A stretch of 64,000 bases of DNA from positions 124,001 through 188,000 of the forward strand of contig NZ_QXIL01000001.1 in assembly GCF_004115745.1 (NCBI RefSeq), read 5' to 3'. The stretch is from Levilactobacillus suantsaii. GTDB lineage: Bacteria > Bacillota > Bacilli > Lactobacillales > Lactobacillaceae. The position numbers were made by a program, and so were the translations under genes. The notes under the pieces are model-generated. The model had not been told where the DNA came from. It made no database searches and saw only the letters and a list, made by a program, of their open reading frames with translations. Position 1 is the first letter of the stretch; each line of letters begins with the position of its first letter. This document shows positions 55,069 through 63,510 of the stretch, piece by piece.

Positions 55069-56877
55069 CTAAGCCTTCTTTGGCTTATACCCTAGACTTG
55101 GAATGGCTCGCCACCGCCGCTGCAGGTAGCGCACGACCATCTTGGGCTCGCGGTCACGCGTAAAGATCCCCTTCTTGTTGCCCTGGACCCGCTGAATCCC
55201 AAACTTGGTCTGGAAGTCCGCGAAGTTCCACAGTTGTTCCCCGACGAAGTTCTCGAAGTCGTCGAAGACCCGGCTGGCCATCCGGTAGTAGTCCTCCTGA
55301 AATTCCTCGGAGAACGGTTCTCCATAGTTGCTGTGGACCCCGGCAATCGTATCGGCCCCGTATTCCGTGTACATGATGGGCTTATTCGGATAAAGCCGTT
55401 GATAGAGAGCCAATTCGTCACGGGTCGCCTTTTCGGCCGCCTTCAGGTCACCAGTCTGAACATACCAGCCGTAGTAACGGTTCAAGGCGATGACGTCCAC
55501 TAAAGACAAGCACTTGTCGGTCTTAGCCGTGGTCTGCATGATACTGGTGTAGGTGCACGGGCGTTGCTGTGGGTCTAGCCGTCGTGCTAAATCGAACAGG
55601 GGCTTAAAGTATTCGTAAGCTCCGTCTTCAAAGTTAGCCGCTTCGTTGGCCAGTGACCACATCGCCACACAGGCATGGTTTTTGTCCCGACCAATCATCT
55701 CGCGAATTGCCTGTTGGTGCGCCGTAGCGGTCTGCATAACCTGCCAAGTCTGGTCCTGCTTCGTCGAATTCAAATCAAAGCCAAAAGATTCAAATAACCC
55801 TACGACTGGCACTTCGTCGATAACCACGATTCCGGCGCGGTCACACAACCGCATCATCTCTTCGGAGTACGGGTAATGCGACGTCCGAAACGAATTAGCG
55901 CCCATCTTCTTCATCAAGTTAACGTCCAACACGTTAGCGGGTTGGTTCAGCCCTCGTCCATGGATGGCCGTATCTTCGTGCTTGCCGAAGCCCTTAAAGT
56001 AGAAGGGTTGCCCGTTGAACAGGAATTGACCGTTCGTAACCTCGATCTTGCGGACCCCAAACGGTTCGCTGTACTGATCGACGACCTCATCGTTACGCAA
56101 AGCCGTCACTTGGGCCGTGTAAAGGTAAGCGTGCAGGGGTTGCCATAGGTGGACGTCGGTGAGGGTCAGTTGACTCGCCTTACCACTTCCCTTAGCAACC
56201 AGTTGTTGGTCCTCATCGAAGAGTTTAACCTGAACTTTATCGATGTCTCCTTGCGTGGTGACCCGGGTCTGGATAGTCGCCTGATGAGCGGTCAAATCGA
56301 CCGTCGGCACCACGGCCACATCTTCCACGTAACTTTGCGGCGTGGTGTAGATTTTGACCGGTCGTTGGAGCCCCGCGTAGTTGAAGAAGTCAAAGTTTTC
56401 ATCAAGGTGACGCACCAAATGTCCGGCGTCGTCCGTGGTCTCGGAATAGTGAGCGACTGGCAAACTGGTGTAATCCAACATATTGCTAAGTTTGACCGTC
56501 AACCGGTTTTCTCCGGCAACCAAAGCCTGATTAATGGCCACTTCAAACGGCGTAAATCCACCCTTATGATGGGTCATCAACTGGCCGTTCAAGTAGACCC
56601 ACGCCTCGTGGGTGGCGGAGCCAAACCGCAAGACTAACCGTTGGGTCCGTAAGAAGTCCGCGATGTTAAAGGTCGTCTCGTACCACACGTACCCCACGTG
56701 GTTGCGAATCTTAGCCTGAGAGCTTTGGTCGTTAAAGGACGCGGGAACCGCCACGTCATCGTGGGTGGGTAAGGGGTGCGTGACGTCAACCGGTGAGTTT
56801 TCGTCTTCAATCATAAAGCGCCACAGCCCCGACAAATCAAGTACGGTCCGGGTAGGCGTCGTTACTGGATATAACAT
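55069..56877 (-). CDS. uidA: Beta-glucuronidase, glycoside hydrolase family 2
   Basis: A 602-residue cytoplasmic hydrolase. It has the sugar-binding N-domain, a beta-sandwich and the TIM barrel. Catalytic residues are visible: acid/base in SLANEAA (E412) and nucleophile in MYTEYGADT (E505). The N-x-K motif (N567-K569, in QGNKKGIFTRDREPK), known to recognise the glucuronate carboxylate, separates it from beta-galactosidases. No transporter or uronate pathway genes adjoin. ATG follows TTGGAGG. It is divergent from an AraC regulator, with a weak-35 promoter (-10 TATAGT, 56952-56947) suited to activation. Confidence 0.92.
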   Translation of the reverse strand: MLYPVTTPTRTVLDLSGLWRFMIEDENSPVDVTHPLPTHDDVAVPASFNDQSSQAKIRNHVGYVWYETTFNIADFLRTQRLVLRFGSATHEAWVYLNGQLMTHHKGGFTPFEVAINQALVAGENRLTVKLSNMLDYTSLPVAHYSETTDDAGHLVRHLDENFDFFNYAGLQRPVKIYTTPQSYVEDVAVVPTVDLTAHQATIQTRVTTQGDIDKVQVKLFDEDQQLVAKGSGKASQLTLTDVHLWQPLHAYLYTAQVTALRNDEVVDQYSEPFGVRKIEVTNGQFLFNGQPFYFKGFGKHEDTAIHGRGLNQPANVLDVNLMKKMGANSFRTSHYPYSEEMMRLCDRAGIVVIDEVPVVGLFESFGFDLNSTKQDQTWQVMQTATAHQQAIREMIGRDKNHACVAMWSLANEAANFEDGAYEYFKPLFDLARRLDPQQRPCTYTSIMQTTAKTDKCLSLVDVIALNRYYGWYVQTGDLKAAEKATRDELALYQRLYPNKPIMYTEYGADTIAGVHSNYGEPFSEEFQEDYYRMASRVFDDFENFVGEQLWNFADFQTKFGIQRVQGNKKGIFTRDREPKMVVRYLQRRWRAIPSLGYKPKKA

Positions 56878-57012
56878 TATTAATTTCCTCCAAGCATTGT
56901 ACTTTTCACAGGACGAGGCCTTGTTTTCCCGCCCGTGATTACCTACACTATAAATAACTCACCGTTAAATTGCTTGGCGATTGCTATCCTAATTTGGTTA
57001 GTTATGACTTTT

Positions 57013-57028
57013 ATGTAATCGTTAACAT
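57013..57028. promoter_or_regulatory. cre site (CcpA operator) upstream of the AraC regulator gene
   Basis: ATGTAATCGTTAACAT matches the consensus WTGNAANCGNWNNCAW at every defined position. It lies 4 bases before the AAAGGAG ribosome site of the araC-type gene and about 135 bases from uidA. Binding would act as a roadblock on the regulator, and so reduce uidA expression indirectly when a preferred sugar is present. Confidence 0.8.
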
Positions 57029-57047
57029 TTCAAAGGAGCTTGTTTGT

Positions 57048-58211
57048 ATGTTCCCTACCAGTACCGTCGCTCAGTTGATTCAAACTACCCTGCACCTCGA
57101 CGTGCGTGCTTACGACCGCCAAGCCCAATTGGTGGTCGCCGTCAATAATCCCGCCGTCACGCCACCGCATCGCCCGGCGTTTCCCGACCTGCGCACCCTG
57201 ACTAAATGCACCCGCTTTACGGATGTCTGGCAACTTAGCTATTTTTTAATCCCACAGTCGGCTATCGTGTGGGTCGTGGGGCCCTTCACCACCACAGCCT
57301 TGACCTCCCAACTAATTGCCAGTGTCCTCTCTCGTAATCAAGCGACCATCAGCGACCGGCACCAATTCGCGCAATTCTACAATACCTTGCCGATCTTAAG
57401 TCAACACGAAGTCCAGACTACCGGCACCTTGCTGGTCAATCTTCTGGCCCACCCACTGCGCATCCCCGCTTGGCAGACCCTGACGACCCCCCAAACAGCG
57501 CCAGCACCGGCCGCGCTCCCCTTCAAACGCCCCACCACCACGGCGCACCACTACCAAATCGAAGCCAACTTGATGGCCACGATTCGCACTGGCGACACTG
57601 ACAAAATCACCGATTACTTCGCCCCAATGACTGCCATGCTGGACTTCTTTCAAAATCGCCTAGCCAACCGGCCACTACGTTCCTGTCAGGATATGTGTCT
57701 GGTCAGCAATACCATCGACCGCATTGCCGCGCGCCAAGGTGGGGTCCACCCCGGCGACCTCGACAGTTTATCGGAAAAATTTGCGCTTTTGATTGAACGT
57801 CAGCGGAGCATCGTTGGATTGAAGCGCCTCATCGTGGCCATGCTCACGGAATACACCCAACTGGTCCACGACCGGTCGACTGCGGGGTATAGCCCCCTCA
57901 TTCAACGGGCCGTTGCCGCCATCTGGCAACACTTAGGCGATTCCTTTAAGGTCGCTTCATTAGCCCAGTGGCTCCAGACCAGTCCCAGCTACTTGTCCCG
58001 GCGCTTTAAGCAGGAAACGACCCAGACTCTTACCGAATTCATCACGGCCCAACGACTAGCTAGCGCTAAAACTTACCTGTTGAACACCACGACGCCCATC
58101 ACCGCCATCGCCCTTCTGGTCGGTTTTAGCGACCCAACCACGTTCACCAAGCGCTTCAAACAGGTCACCCATCAGACGCCCAGCGAGTACCGCCGACACC
58201 CCCGGTCATAG
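57048..58211 (+). CDS. AraC-family transcriptional regulator of the glucuronidase locus
   Basis: A 387-residue regulator. The first 280 residues carry no recognised sugar-binding cupin; the end has two helix-turn-helix units (FKVASLAQWLQTSPSYLSRRFKQE and ITAIALLVGFSDPTTFTKRFKQVTHQTPSEYRR), the AraC signature. ATG 57048 follows AAAGGAG; an upstream in-frame ATG at 56970 would cross the cre site. Its orientation suggests activation of uidA, with a glucuronide-derived inducer as the likely signal. Confidence 0.85.
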   Translation: MFPTSTVAQLIQTTLHLDVRAYDRQAQLVVAVNNPAVTPPHRPAFPDLRTLTKCTRFTDVWQLSYFLIPQSAIVWVVGPFTTTALTSQLIASVLSRNQATISDRHQFAQFYNTLPILSQHEVQTTGTLLVNLLAHPLRIPAWQTLTTPQTAPAPAALPFKRPTTTAHHYQIEANLMATIRTGDTDKITDYFAPMTAMLDFFQNRLANRPLRSCQDMCLVSNTIDRIAARQGGVHPGDLDSLSEKFALLIERQRSIVGLKRLIVAMLTEYTQLVHDRSTAGYSPLIQRAVAAIWQHLGDSFKVASLAQWLQTSPSYLSRRFKQETTQTLTEFITAQRLASAKTYLLNTTTPITAIALLVGFSDPTTFTKRFKQVTHQTPSEYRRHPRS

Positions 58212-58237
58212 ATTGTCGTAGGTCCGGGCCACCAAAA

Positions 58238-58273
58238 AAGCGACTGCCCCCGTTTAGTTCGGAACAGTCGCTT
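58238..58273. terminator. Hairpin between araC and the SRP RNA gene
   Basis: Perfect AAGCGACTG/CAGTCGCTT arms. TTTTTTGG follows on the minus strand; the plus side has only TAATTAC, so it terminates the minus-strand SRP RNA transcript better than the araC gene. Confidence 0.7.
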
Positions 58274-58290
58274 AATTACTCAAAGAAAAA

Positions 58291-58313
58291 GAGCTCGGGA
58301 AAATCCCGGGCTC
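58291..58313 (-). terminator. Terminator downstream of the SRP RNA gene
   Basis: Near-perfect 10-base stem GAGCCCGGGA/TCCCGAGCTC (one mismatch), 3-base loop, then TTTTTC on the minus strand. Confidence 0.8.
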
Positions 58314-58324
58314 AGGTTATTTAC

Positions 58325-58426
58325 TCAAAAACTTGAAGCACAAAGCGGAGCAAACTTAGTGCTGCTTCCTTCCGGACCTGACACGATTTGTAAGTCCACC
58401 CTTGCTTCAAGGCCTTAACGGCAAGT
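58325..58426 (-). ncRNA. ffs: Small signal recognition particle RNA (4.5S/scRNA type)
   Basis: The minus strand contains the universal SRP tetraloop region GTCAGGTCCGGAAGGAAGCA with the Ffh-binding internal loop. The ends pair (CTTGAAGCA with TGCTTCAAG) and are followed by TTTTTG. Length is about 100 bases, the short form without an Alu domain. Ends are estimated to within a few bases. Confidence 0.92.
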
Positions 58427-58429
58427 CCT

Positions 58430-58458
58430 AGTGTATCACGATTAGTGCAACCTGTCTA
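58430..58458 (-). promoter_or_regulatory. Promoter of the SRP RNA gene
   Basis: Minus strand TAGACA, 17-base spacer, TACACT. The -35 overlaps the tadA stop codon. Confidence 0.6.
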
Positions 58459-58986
58459 GTGACTTTCTGGTGTGGTCGTTTGAGCCTGTCGTTGCGCCTT
58501 TTTGGCCGCTTTGCGCCGTTTGCGCGCCGCTTTAAAGAAGCTCACCAGGCGTTGACTGGCTTCGGTGGCGTACAGGCCATCGGCAACCGTGACCGTGTGA
58601 TTCAATCGCGAATCGGTCAGCGTGGTGTACAAGCTGTCAACGGCGCCGGCCTTGGGATCGGGAGCACCATAGAAGACCGTGGGAATCCGGGCGTTGATGA
58701 TGGCCCCACTACACATCAGACAGGGTTCGATGGTCACGTAGAGTTGGCAATCTTCTAAGCGCCAACTCTTCAACGTGGCACATGCCTCTTCGATAGCCAG
58801 CACCTCGGCGTGCAACGTGGCGTCGTTGGCGTGTTCGCGTAAATTGTGGCCCCGACCAATAATCTGATCATCGTGGACGATGACCGCCCCGATGGGGACT
58901 TCGTCGATGATTGCCGCTTGGTCGGCTTCAAAAAGCGCCTCCTGCATGTAGTGGCGCTGAGCCACGGTATAGGTCGTCTGGTGCAT
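58456..58986 (-). CDS. tadA: tRNA-specific adenosine deaminase
   Basis: A 176-residue zinc deaminase that makes inosine 34 in tRNA-Arg(ACG). The HAE motif (DATLHAEVLAIEEA) and PCLMC motif (TIEPCLMCSGAIINAR) hold the zinc ligands and catalytic glutamate. The C-terminus has a lysine/arginine-rich tail (KAARKRRKAAKKAQRQAQ). It lies 17 bases downstream of the RsmC-like gene and just before the SRP RNA gene, a common Firmicute arrangement. Confidence 0.95.
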   Translation of the reverse strand: MHQTTYTVAQRHYMQEALFEADQAAIIDEVPIGAVIVHDDQIIGRGHNLREHANDATLHAEVLAIEEACATLKSWRLEDCQLYVTIEPCLMCSGAIINARIPTVFYGAPDPKAGAVDSLYTTLTDSRLNHTVTVADGLYATEASQRLVSFFKAARKRRKAAKKAQRQAQTTTPESH

Positions 58987-59003
58987 CTGCCACCCACTTC
59001 TTT

Positions 59004-59618
59004 CTAAACTTCTGCCTGAAACGTACTCTCTAAGATATAGTAACCTTTATCCTTTTTCAGAATCTGGCAATTGCCAAACGTTGCCGTCATGTTTTTCTTA
59101 GCCGACGGGGCCCCCTGCTTCTTCTGCAGGACCACAGTCAACGTGCCTCCCGGTAAGAGGTGTTGGGCGGCTTCCGTCAACATGGCTGTGACCACGTCTT
59201 TGCCCGCCCGGACCGGCGGATTAGTGACGATGCCCGCGTATTTCGTGGTCCCAAGCGCCGCGTACCGGTCCGATTCGACGATTTGGACGTTCTCGATTTG
59301 GTTGGCCGTGGCGTTTTGCTGGGCCAGTTGTAGGGCCAGTTCGTTGACGTCGGCCATGGTCACCTGACGTTTAGGGTACTGCTTAGCCAACGCCAAGCCG
59401 ATGGGGCCGTAACCGCACCCCAGATCGAGCCAGGGCCCCGCCGGTGTTTGGTCGGCCCGAAACGCAGTCAATAACACGCGTGAGCCGTAGTCCACTCGGT
59501 TTTTGGAGAAGACCCCGTTATCCGTAGTAAACAACAATTCGTTGCCTAACAAGGTGAACGGCCAGTGGTGTTCTTCGTGTACAATATCTGGATTTTGTGT
59601 ATAATAGTGATTAGTCAT
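59004..59618 (-). CDS. RsmC-like class I SAM-dependent methyltransferase
   Basis: A 204-residue methyltransferase. Motif I is LDLGCGYGPIGLALAKQYP, the acidic residue MADVNELALQLAQQN, and the catalytic NPPVRAGKD loop resembles the NPPFH motif of RsmC (16S rRNA G1207), with V-R in place of F-H. It corresponds in position and length to B. subtilis YbxB-type proteins. ATG 59618 is preceded by AAAAGG; a GTG four codons upstream is within that site. Confidence 0.85.
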   Translation of the reverse strand: MTNHYYTQNPDIVHEEHHWPFTLLGNELLFTTDNGVFSKNRVDYGSRVLLTAFRADQTPAGPWLDLGCGYGPIGLALAKQYPKRQVTMADVNELALQLAQQNATANQIENVQIVESDRYAALGTTKYAGIVTNPPVRAGKDVVTAMLTEAAQHLLPGGTLTVVLQKKQGAPSAKKNMTATFGNCQILKKDKGYYILESTFQAEV

Positions 59619-59695
59619 TCTCTCGACCACCTTTTAGGTCTATTTTACCGTAGTTATTTCACTGGTGGCAACTAAAATAAATTTAAGCGGCTCAG

Positions 59696-59740
59696 CACTA
59701 TATTTAGTAGTTATTGTATCCTTCAACCACTAAATATGGT
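59696..59740. promoter_or_regulatory. Two NrdR boxes upstream of nrdHEF
   Basis: CACTATATTTAGT (59696-59708) and CACTAAATATGGT (59728-59740) have the NrdR-box pattern and start 32 bases apart, close to three helical turns, as is typical of paired NrdR boxes. They lie just upstream of the -35 element. Confidence 0.85.
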
Positions 59741-59751
59741 GCTTTTTTCGA

Positions 59752-59779
59752 TTGAAATTTCCCTAATCTGGTGTACACT
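59752..59779 (+). promoter_or_regulatory. Promoter of nrdHEF
   Basis: TTGAAA, 16-base spacer, TACACT, 40 bases before the nrdH ATG and 12 bases downstream of the second NrdR box. Confidence 0.7.
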
Positions 59780-59819
59780 AAACACATTGAGAAACAAATT
59801 TTTAGAGGATGTGGCAACC

Positions 59820-60047
59820 ATGAAAGTAACGATTTATTCTAAAAACAACTGTATGCAATGCAAGATGACCAAGCGGTTCCTAACCGAACATAACGTGGCC
59901 TTTGAAGAACGCAACATTAACCAAAATCCTGAGTATGTGAGCTATTTAAAGGATCAGGGCTTTCAGTCCCTGCCAGTAGTGGAAGCACCCGGTCACAAGG
60001 CCTTTTTTGGGTTCCGGCCAGATCAACTACAACAGATTGCGGGTTAA
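59820..60047 (+). CDS. nrdH: Glutaredoxin-like NrdH-redoxin
   Basis: A 75-residue electron donor for class Ib ribonucleotide reductase. The redox motif CMQC is at residues 11-14 in IYSKNNCMQCKMTKRFL, and the C-terminal FRPDQLQQI (WSGFRPDxL-like) is the NrdH signature. ATG 59820 follows GAGGATG; a longer frame from 59736 covers the promoter. First gene of nrdHEF. Confidence 0.95.
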   Translation: MKVTIYSKNNCMQCKMTKRFLTEHNVAFEERNINQNPEYVSYLKDQGFQSLPVVEAPGHKAFFGFRPDQLQQIAG

Positions 60048-60075
60048 TGGATGACGTGTCGACAACCCCACCCGG

Positions 60076-60109
60076 GCGGCGTCGTTTCGCAAGACGTCGC
60101 TTTTGTTTT
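60076..60109 (+). terminator. Possible attenuator between nrdH and nrdE
   Basis: Stem GCGGCGTC/GACGTCGC (one G-T pair) with a 9-base loop and TTTTGTTTTG directly after, 29 bases past nrdH and 36 bases before nrdE. It could lower nrdEF relative to nrdH. Confidence 0.65.
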
Positions 60110-60144
60110 GACTAAATTCGGTGTAAGAAAGGAAGCGTGCGCTT

Positions 60145-62310
60145 ATGAGTCTTAAAGACCTCCAAAACGTCACTTATTACGATCTAAATAACGAAATCAA
60201 TATCCCCGTCAACGGCCAGATTCCTTTGAACAAGGACCAAGAAGCCTTGCAGGCCTTCCTAAAGGAAAACGTCCAGCCCAACACCAAGACGTTCGCGTCG
60301 CTGCGTGAGCGTTTTGATTATCTGATTGATGGCAACTACGTCGAGAAAAAAGTCATCGACGAGTACCCGTTTAGCTTCATCGAGGACCTTTACAGCTACT
60401 TACAAGCCCAACATTTCCATTTCAAATCCTTCATGGCAGCCTACAAGTTCTACGCCCAATACGCGTTGAAGACCGACGACAACGCCTACTACTTAGAAAA
60501 CTTCATCGACCGGGTGGCCATGAACGCGTTGGACTTCGGTGGCGGAGACCAACAACTGGCCCATGACTTAGCCGACGAAATCATCCACCAACGCTATCAA
60601 CCGGCGACGCCTAGCTTCTTAAACGCGGGTCGGGCTCGTCGCGGCGAATTAGTGTCATGCTTCCTGATTCAATCGACCGATGACATGAACACCATCGGTC
60701 GGACCATCAACTCCGCCTTGCAGCTGTCGCGGATCGGTGGCGGGGTCGGCATCAACCTCTCCAATCTTCGGGGGGCTGGCGACCCAATCAAGCACATCGA
60801 TGGCGCCGCTTCCGGGGTCGTCCCCGTCATGAAGTTGTTGGAAGACAGCTTCTCGTACTCCAACCAATTAGGCCAACGGCAAGGGTCCGGCGTAGTCTAC
60901 TTGAGCGTCTTTCACCCCGACATCATCGCCTTTTTGAGTGCCAAAAAGGAAAACGCCGACGAAAAGATTCGGTTAAAGACCCTGTCCTTAGGGGTCACGG
61001 TACCTGATAAATTCTACGAACTCTGTGAACAAGACGCCGATATGTATCTCTTCAGCCCCTACGACGTTGAACGGATCTACGGCAAGCCATTTTCTTACGT
61101 GGACATCACCCAGGAATACGACAAGATGGTCGCTAACCCGGACATTCGCAAGAAGAAGCTCAAGGCCCGCGAACTCGAAACCGAAATCGGTAAACTCCAA
61201 CAAGAATCCGGTTACCCCTACATTGTCAACATCGACACGGCTAACCGGGAAAACCCCATCGACGGTCGCATCGTGATGAGTAATTTGTGCTCCGAAATCA
61301 TGCAGGTCCAAACCCCGACCACCTACGATAACCAACAAAACTACCAAAAGTTGGGGACGGATATCTCCTGCAACCTGGGGTCGACCAACATCGTTAATTT
61401 GATGGCATCGCCAGATTTCGGTCACTCGGTCGACACCATGGTCCGCGCCTTGACCTACGTCACGGACCACTCCGATATCGACGTGGTGCCATCCATCCAA
61501 CACGGTAACCACTTGGCCCACACCATCGGCTTAGGTGCCATGGGCTTACACAGCTACTTCGCTAAGAACCACATGATGTACGGGTCTAAGGACAGTATCG
61601 CTTTCACCAGCGTGTACTTCATGCTCTTGAACTACTGGACGTTAAAGGCATCGAACCAAATCGCCCGCGAACGTCACGAGACCTTCCACAACTTTGAAGC
61701 CAGCAAGTACGCCGACGGCTCCTACTTCGACCGTTACACGGGTCATGACTGGCGCCCTACGAACAAGAAGGTCCAGGACCTCTTTGAGGGCATTTGGCTA
61801 CCGTCTCCCGACGACTGGGCTCAATTAAAGGCTGACGTCATGAAAGACGGCCTCTACCACCAAAACCGGATGGCAGTGGCCCCGAACGGCTCGATTTCTT
61901 ACATCAATGACACCACGGCCAGCTTGCACCCAATCATCAACCGAATCGAGGAACGGCAGGAAAAGAAGATTGGGAAGATCTACTACCCGGCCCCATACCT
62001 CGACAACGACACTATGCCGTACTACAAGTCGGCTTACGACACCGACATGCGTCGGGTCATCGACGTGTACGCGGCGGCCCAAAAGCACGTGGACCAAGGT
62101 ATGAGTTTGACGTTGTTCATGCGCTCCACCATCCCCAGCGGTCTCTACGAATGGAAGAACGGCCGTACCGACAAGATGACCACACGAGACCTCAGTATCC
62201 TGCGCAATTACGCTTATCGTAAGGGCATCAAGTCCATCTACTACGTGCGGACGTTTACCGACGACAATAACGAAGTCGGCGCCAACCAATGTGAAAGTTG
62301 CGTTATCTAG
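60145..62310 (+). CDS. nrdE: Ribonucleoside-diphosphate reductase class Ib, large subunit
   Basis: A 721-residue catalytic subunit. It shows the active-site region ARRGELVSCFLIQSTDDMNTI, the NLCSEIMQVQTP loop with a catalytic cysteine, GRTINSALQLSRIGGGVGINLS, and the C-terminal redox pair CESC (in NQCESCVI). It lacks an N-terminal ATP cone, as expected for NrdE. ATG follows AAAGGAAG. nrdI, the flavodoxin that activates the metal centre, is not in this window. Confidence 0.97.
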   Translation: MSLKDLQNVTYYDLNNEINIPVNGQIPLNKDQEALQAFLKENVQPNTKTFASLRERFDYLIDGNYVEKKVIDEYPFSFIEDLYSYLQAQHFHFKSFMAAYKFYAQYALKTDDNAYYLENFIDRVAMNALDFGGGDQQLAHDLADEIIHQRYQPATPSFLNAGRARRGELVSCFLIQSTDDMNTIGRTINSALQLSRIGGGVGINLSNLRGAGDPIKHIDGAASGVVPVMKLLEDSFSYSNQLGQRQGSGVVYLSVFHPDIIAFLSAKKENADEKIRLKTLSLGVTVPDKFYELCEQDADMYLFSPYDVERIYGKPFSYVDITQEYDKMVANPDIRKKKLKARELETEIGKLQQESGYPYIVNIDTANRENPIDGRIVMSNLCSEIMQVQTPTTYDNQQNYQKLGTDISCNLGSTNIVNLMASPDFGHSVDTMVRALTYVTDHSDIDVVPSIQHGNHLAHTIGLGAMGLHSYFAKNHMMYGSKDSIAFTSVYFMLLNYWTLKASNQIARERHETFHNFEASKYADGSYFDRYTGHDWRPTNKKVQDLFEGIWLPSPDDWAQLKADVMKDGLYHQNRMAVAPNGSISYINDTTASLHPIINRIEERQEKKIGKIYYPAPYLDNDTMPYYKSAYDTDMRRVIDVYAAAQKHVDQGMSLTLFMRSTIPSGLYEWKNGRTDKMTTRDLSILRNYAYRKGIKSIYYVRTFTDDNNEVGANQCESCVI

Positions 62311-62334
62311 AGACCGTAAAGGAGTGCACAAACC

Positions 62335-63345
62335 ATGACAGCAATGAATCAAGACGGAAATTACGAAGCAATCAACTGGGACGCCGTCTCTGACGAGATC
62401 GACAAGGCGACCTGGGAAAAACTGACCGAACAATTTTGGCTAGATACCCGGATCCCCGTATCCAACGACTTGGACGACTGGCGGACCCTAGACACCGACC
62501 ACCAATGGGTCGTGGGTCACGTCTTCGGCGGGTTGACCTTACTGGATACCCTCCAATCCCAAGACGGAATGGCCGCGTTACGTCACGACGTGTGGACACC
62601 CCACGAAACCGCGGTGCTCAACAACATCCAATTCATGGAATCGGTCCACGCCAAGAGTTATTCGACCATTTTCTCGACGTTGAACACGCCCGAAGAAATC
62701 GACGAGATCTTCAAGTGGAGTGACTCTGAAGAGTTCCTCCAAAACAAGACCAAGCGCATTTACACGCTCTACCACGACGATGAACACCCACTGAAGAAAA
62801 AGATCTCCAGTGTCTTCTTGGAAACCTTCCTGTTCTACTCTGGGTTCTTTACCCCGCTGTACTACTTAGGGCATAACAAACTGGCCAACGTGGCCGAAAT
62901 CATCAAGTTGATTTTACGGGACGAATCCGTGCACGGCACCTATATCGGCTACAAGTTCCAGTTGGGCATGAAGGAATTGAGCGATAACCAACAACAGGAC
63001 ATGAAGGATTGGATGTACGACTTTCTGTACAAGCTCTACGCTAACGAAGAAAAATACACCCACCTGATGTACGACCAAGTTGGCTGGACCGACGAAGTGT
63101 TGACCTTCATCCGCTACAATGCCAACAAGGCCTTGATGAACCTGGGGCAAGATCCACTCTTCCCCGACACGGCCGAAGACGTCAACCCCATCGTCATGAA
63201 TGGGATTTCGACGTCGACCGCGAACCACGACTTCTTCTCGCAAGTCGGGAACGGTTACCTCTTAGGAAATGTGGAAGCCATGAACGATAGTGATTACCAC
63301 ATCGGCGAACCGGCCGACCCGAAGGACCCAAACCACGACCACTAA
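62335..63345 (+). CDS. nrdF: Ribonucleoside-diphosphate reductase class Ib, small subunit
   Basis: A 336-residue subunit that carries the dimetal-tyrosyl radical. Metal ligands are visible in MESVHAKSYSTIF, LETFLFYSGFF and DESVHGTYIGYKF. The ATG follows AAAGGAGTG, 24 bases after nrdE. A terminator ends the operon. Confidence 0.97.
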   Translation: MTAMNQDGNYEAINWDAVSDEIDKATWEKLTEQFWLDTRIPVSNDLDDWRTLDTDHQWVVGHVFGGLTLLDTLQSQDGMAALRHDVWTPHETAVLNNIQFMESVHAKSYSTIFSTLNTPEEIDEIFKWSDSEEFLQNKTKRIYTLYHDDEHPLKKKISSVFLETFLFYSGFFTPLYYLGHNKLANVAEIIKLILRDESVHGTYIGYKFQLGMKELSDNQQQDMKDWMYDFLYKLYANEEKYTHLMYDQVGWTDEVLTFIRYNANKALMNLGQDPLFPDTAEDVNPIVMNGISTSTANHDFFSQVGNGYLLGNVEAMNDSDYHIGEPADPKDPNHDH

Positions 63346-63362
63346 AATTCAATCTATCAATC

Positions 63363-63406
63363 TAAACGAGCCTCGTGAGACGCTACCGTCTTGCGGGGCT
63401 CGTTTA
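63363..63406 (+). terminator. Terminator after nrdF
   Basis: Outer arms AAACGAGCC/GGCTCGTTT with inner CG and GAC pairing, 18 bases past the nrdF stop. T-run is short. Confidence 0.7.
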
Positions 63407-63510
63407 GGTCTAGTCACCAAACTTAACCCCCACCCCGACTTGATTTTGCTCCCCGTTGACCACTGACCTGCAGTATAATAAAGGCATTCCAACGTAACGG
63501 GGGTCTCACT

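Noticed and set aside
63440-63510. Full promoter for the LOG-family gene
   Set aside because: TATAAT is present, but TTGACC is only 12 bases away and no other -35 fits.
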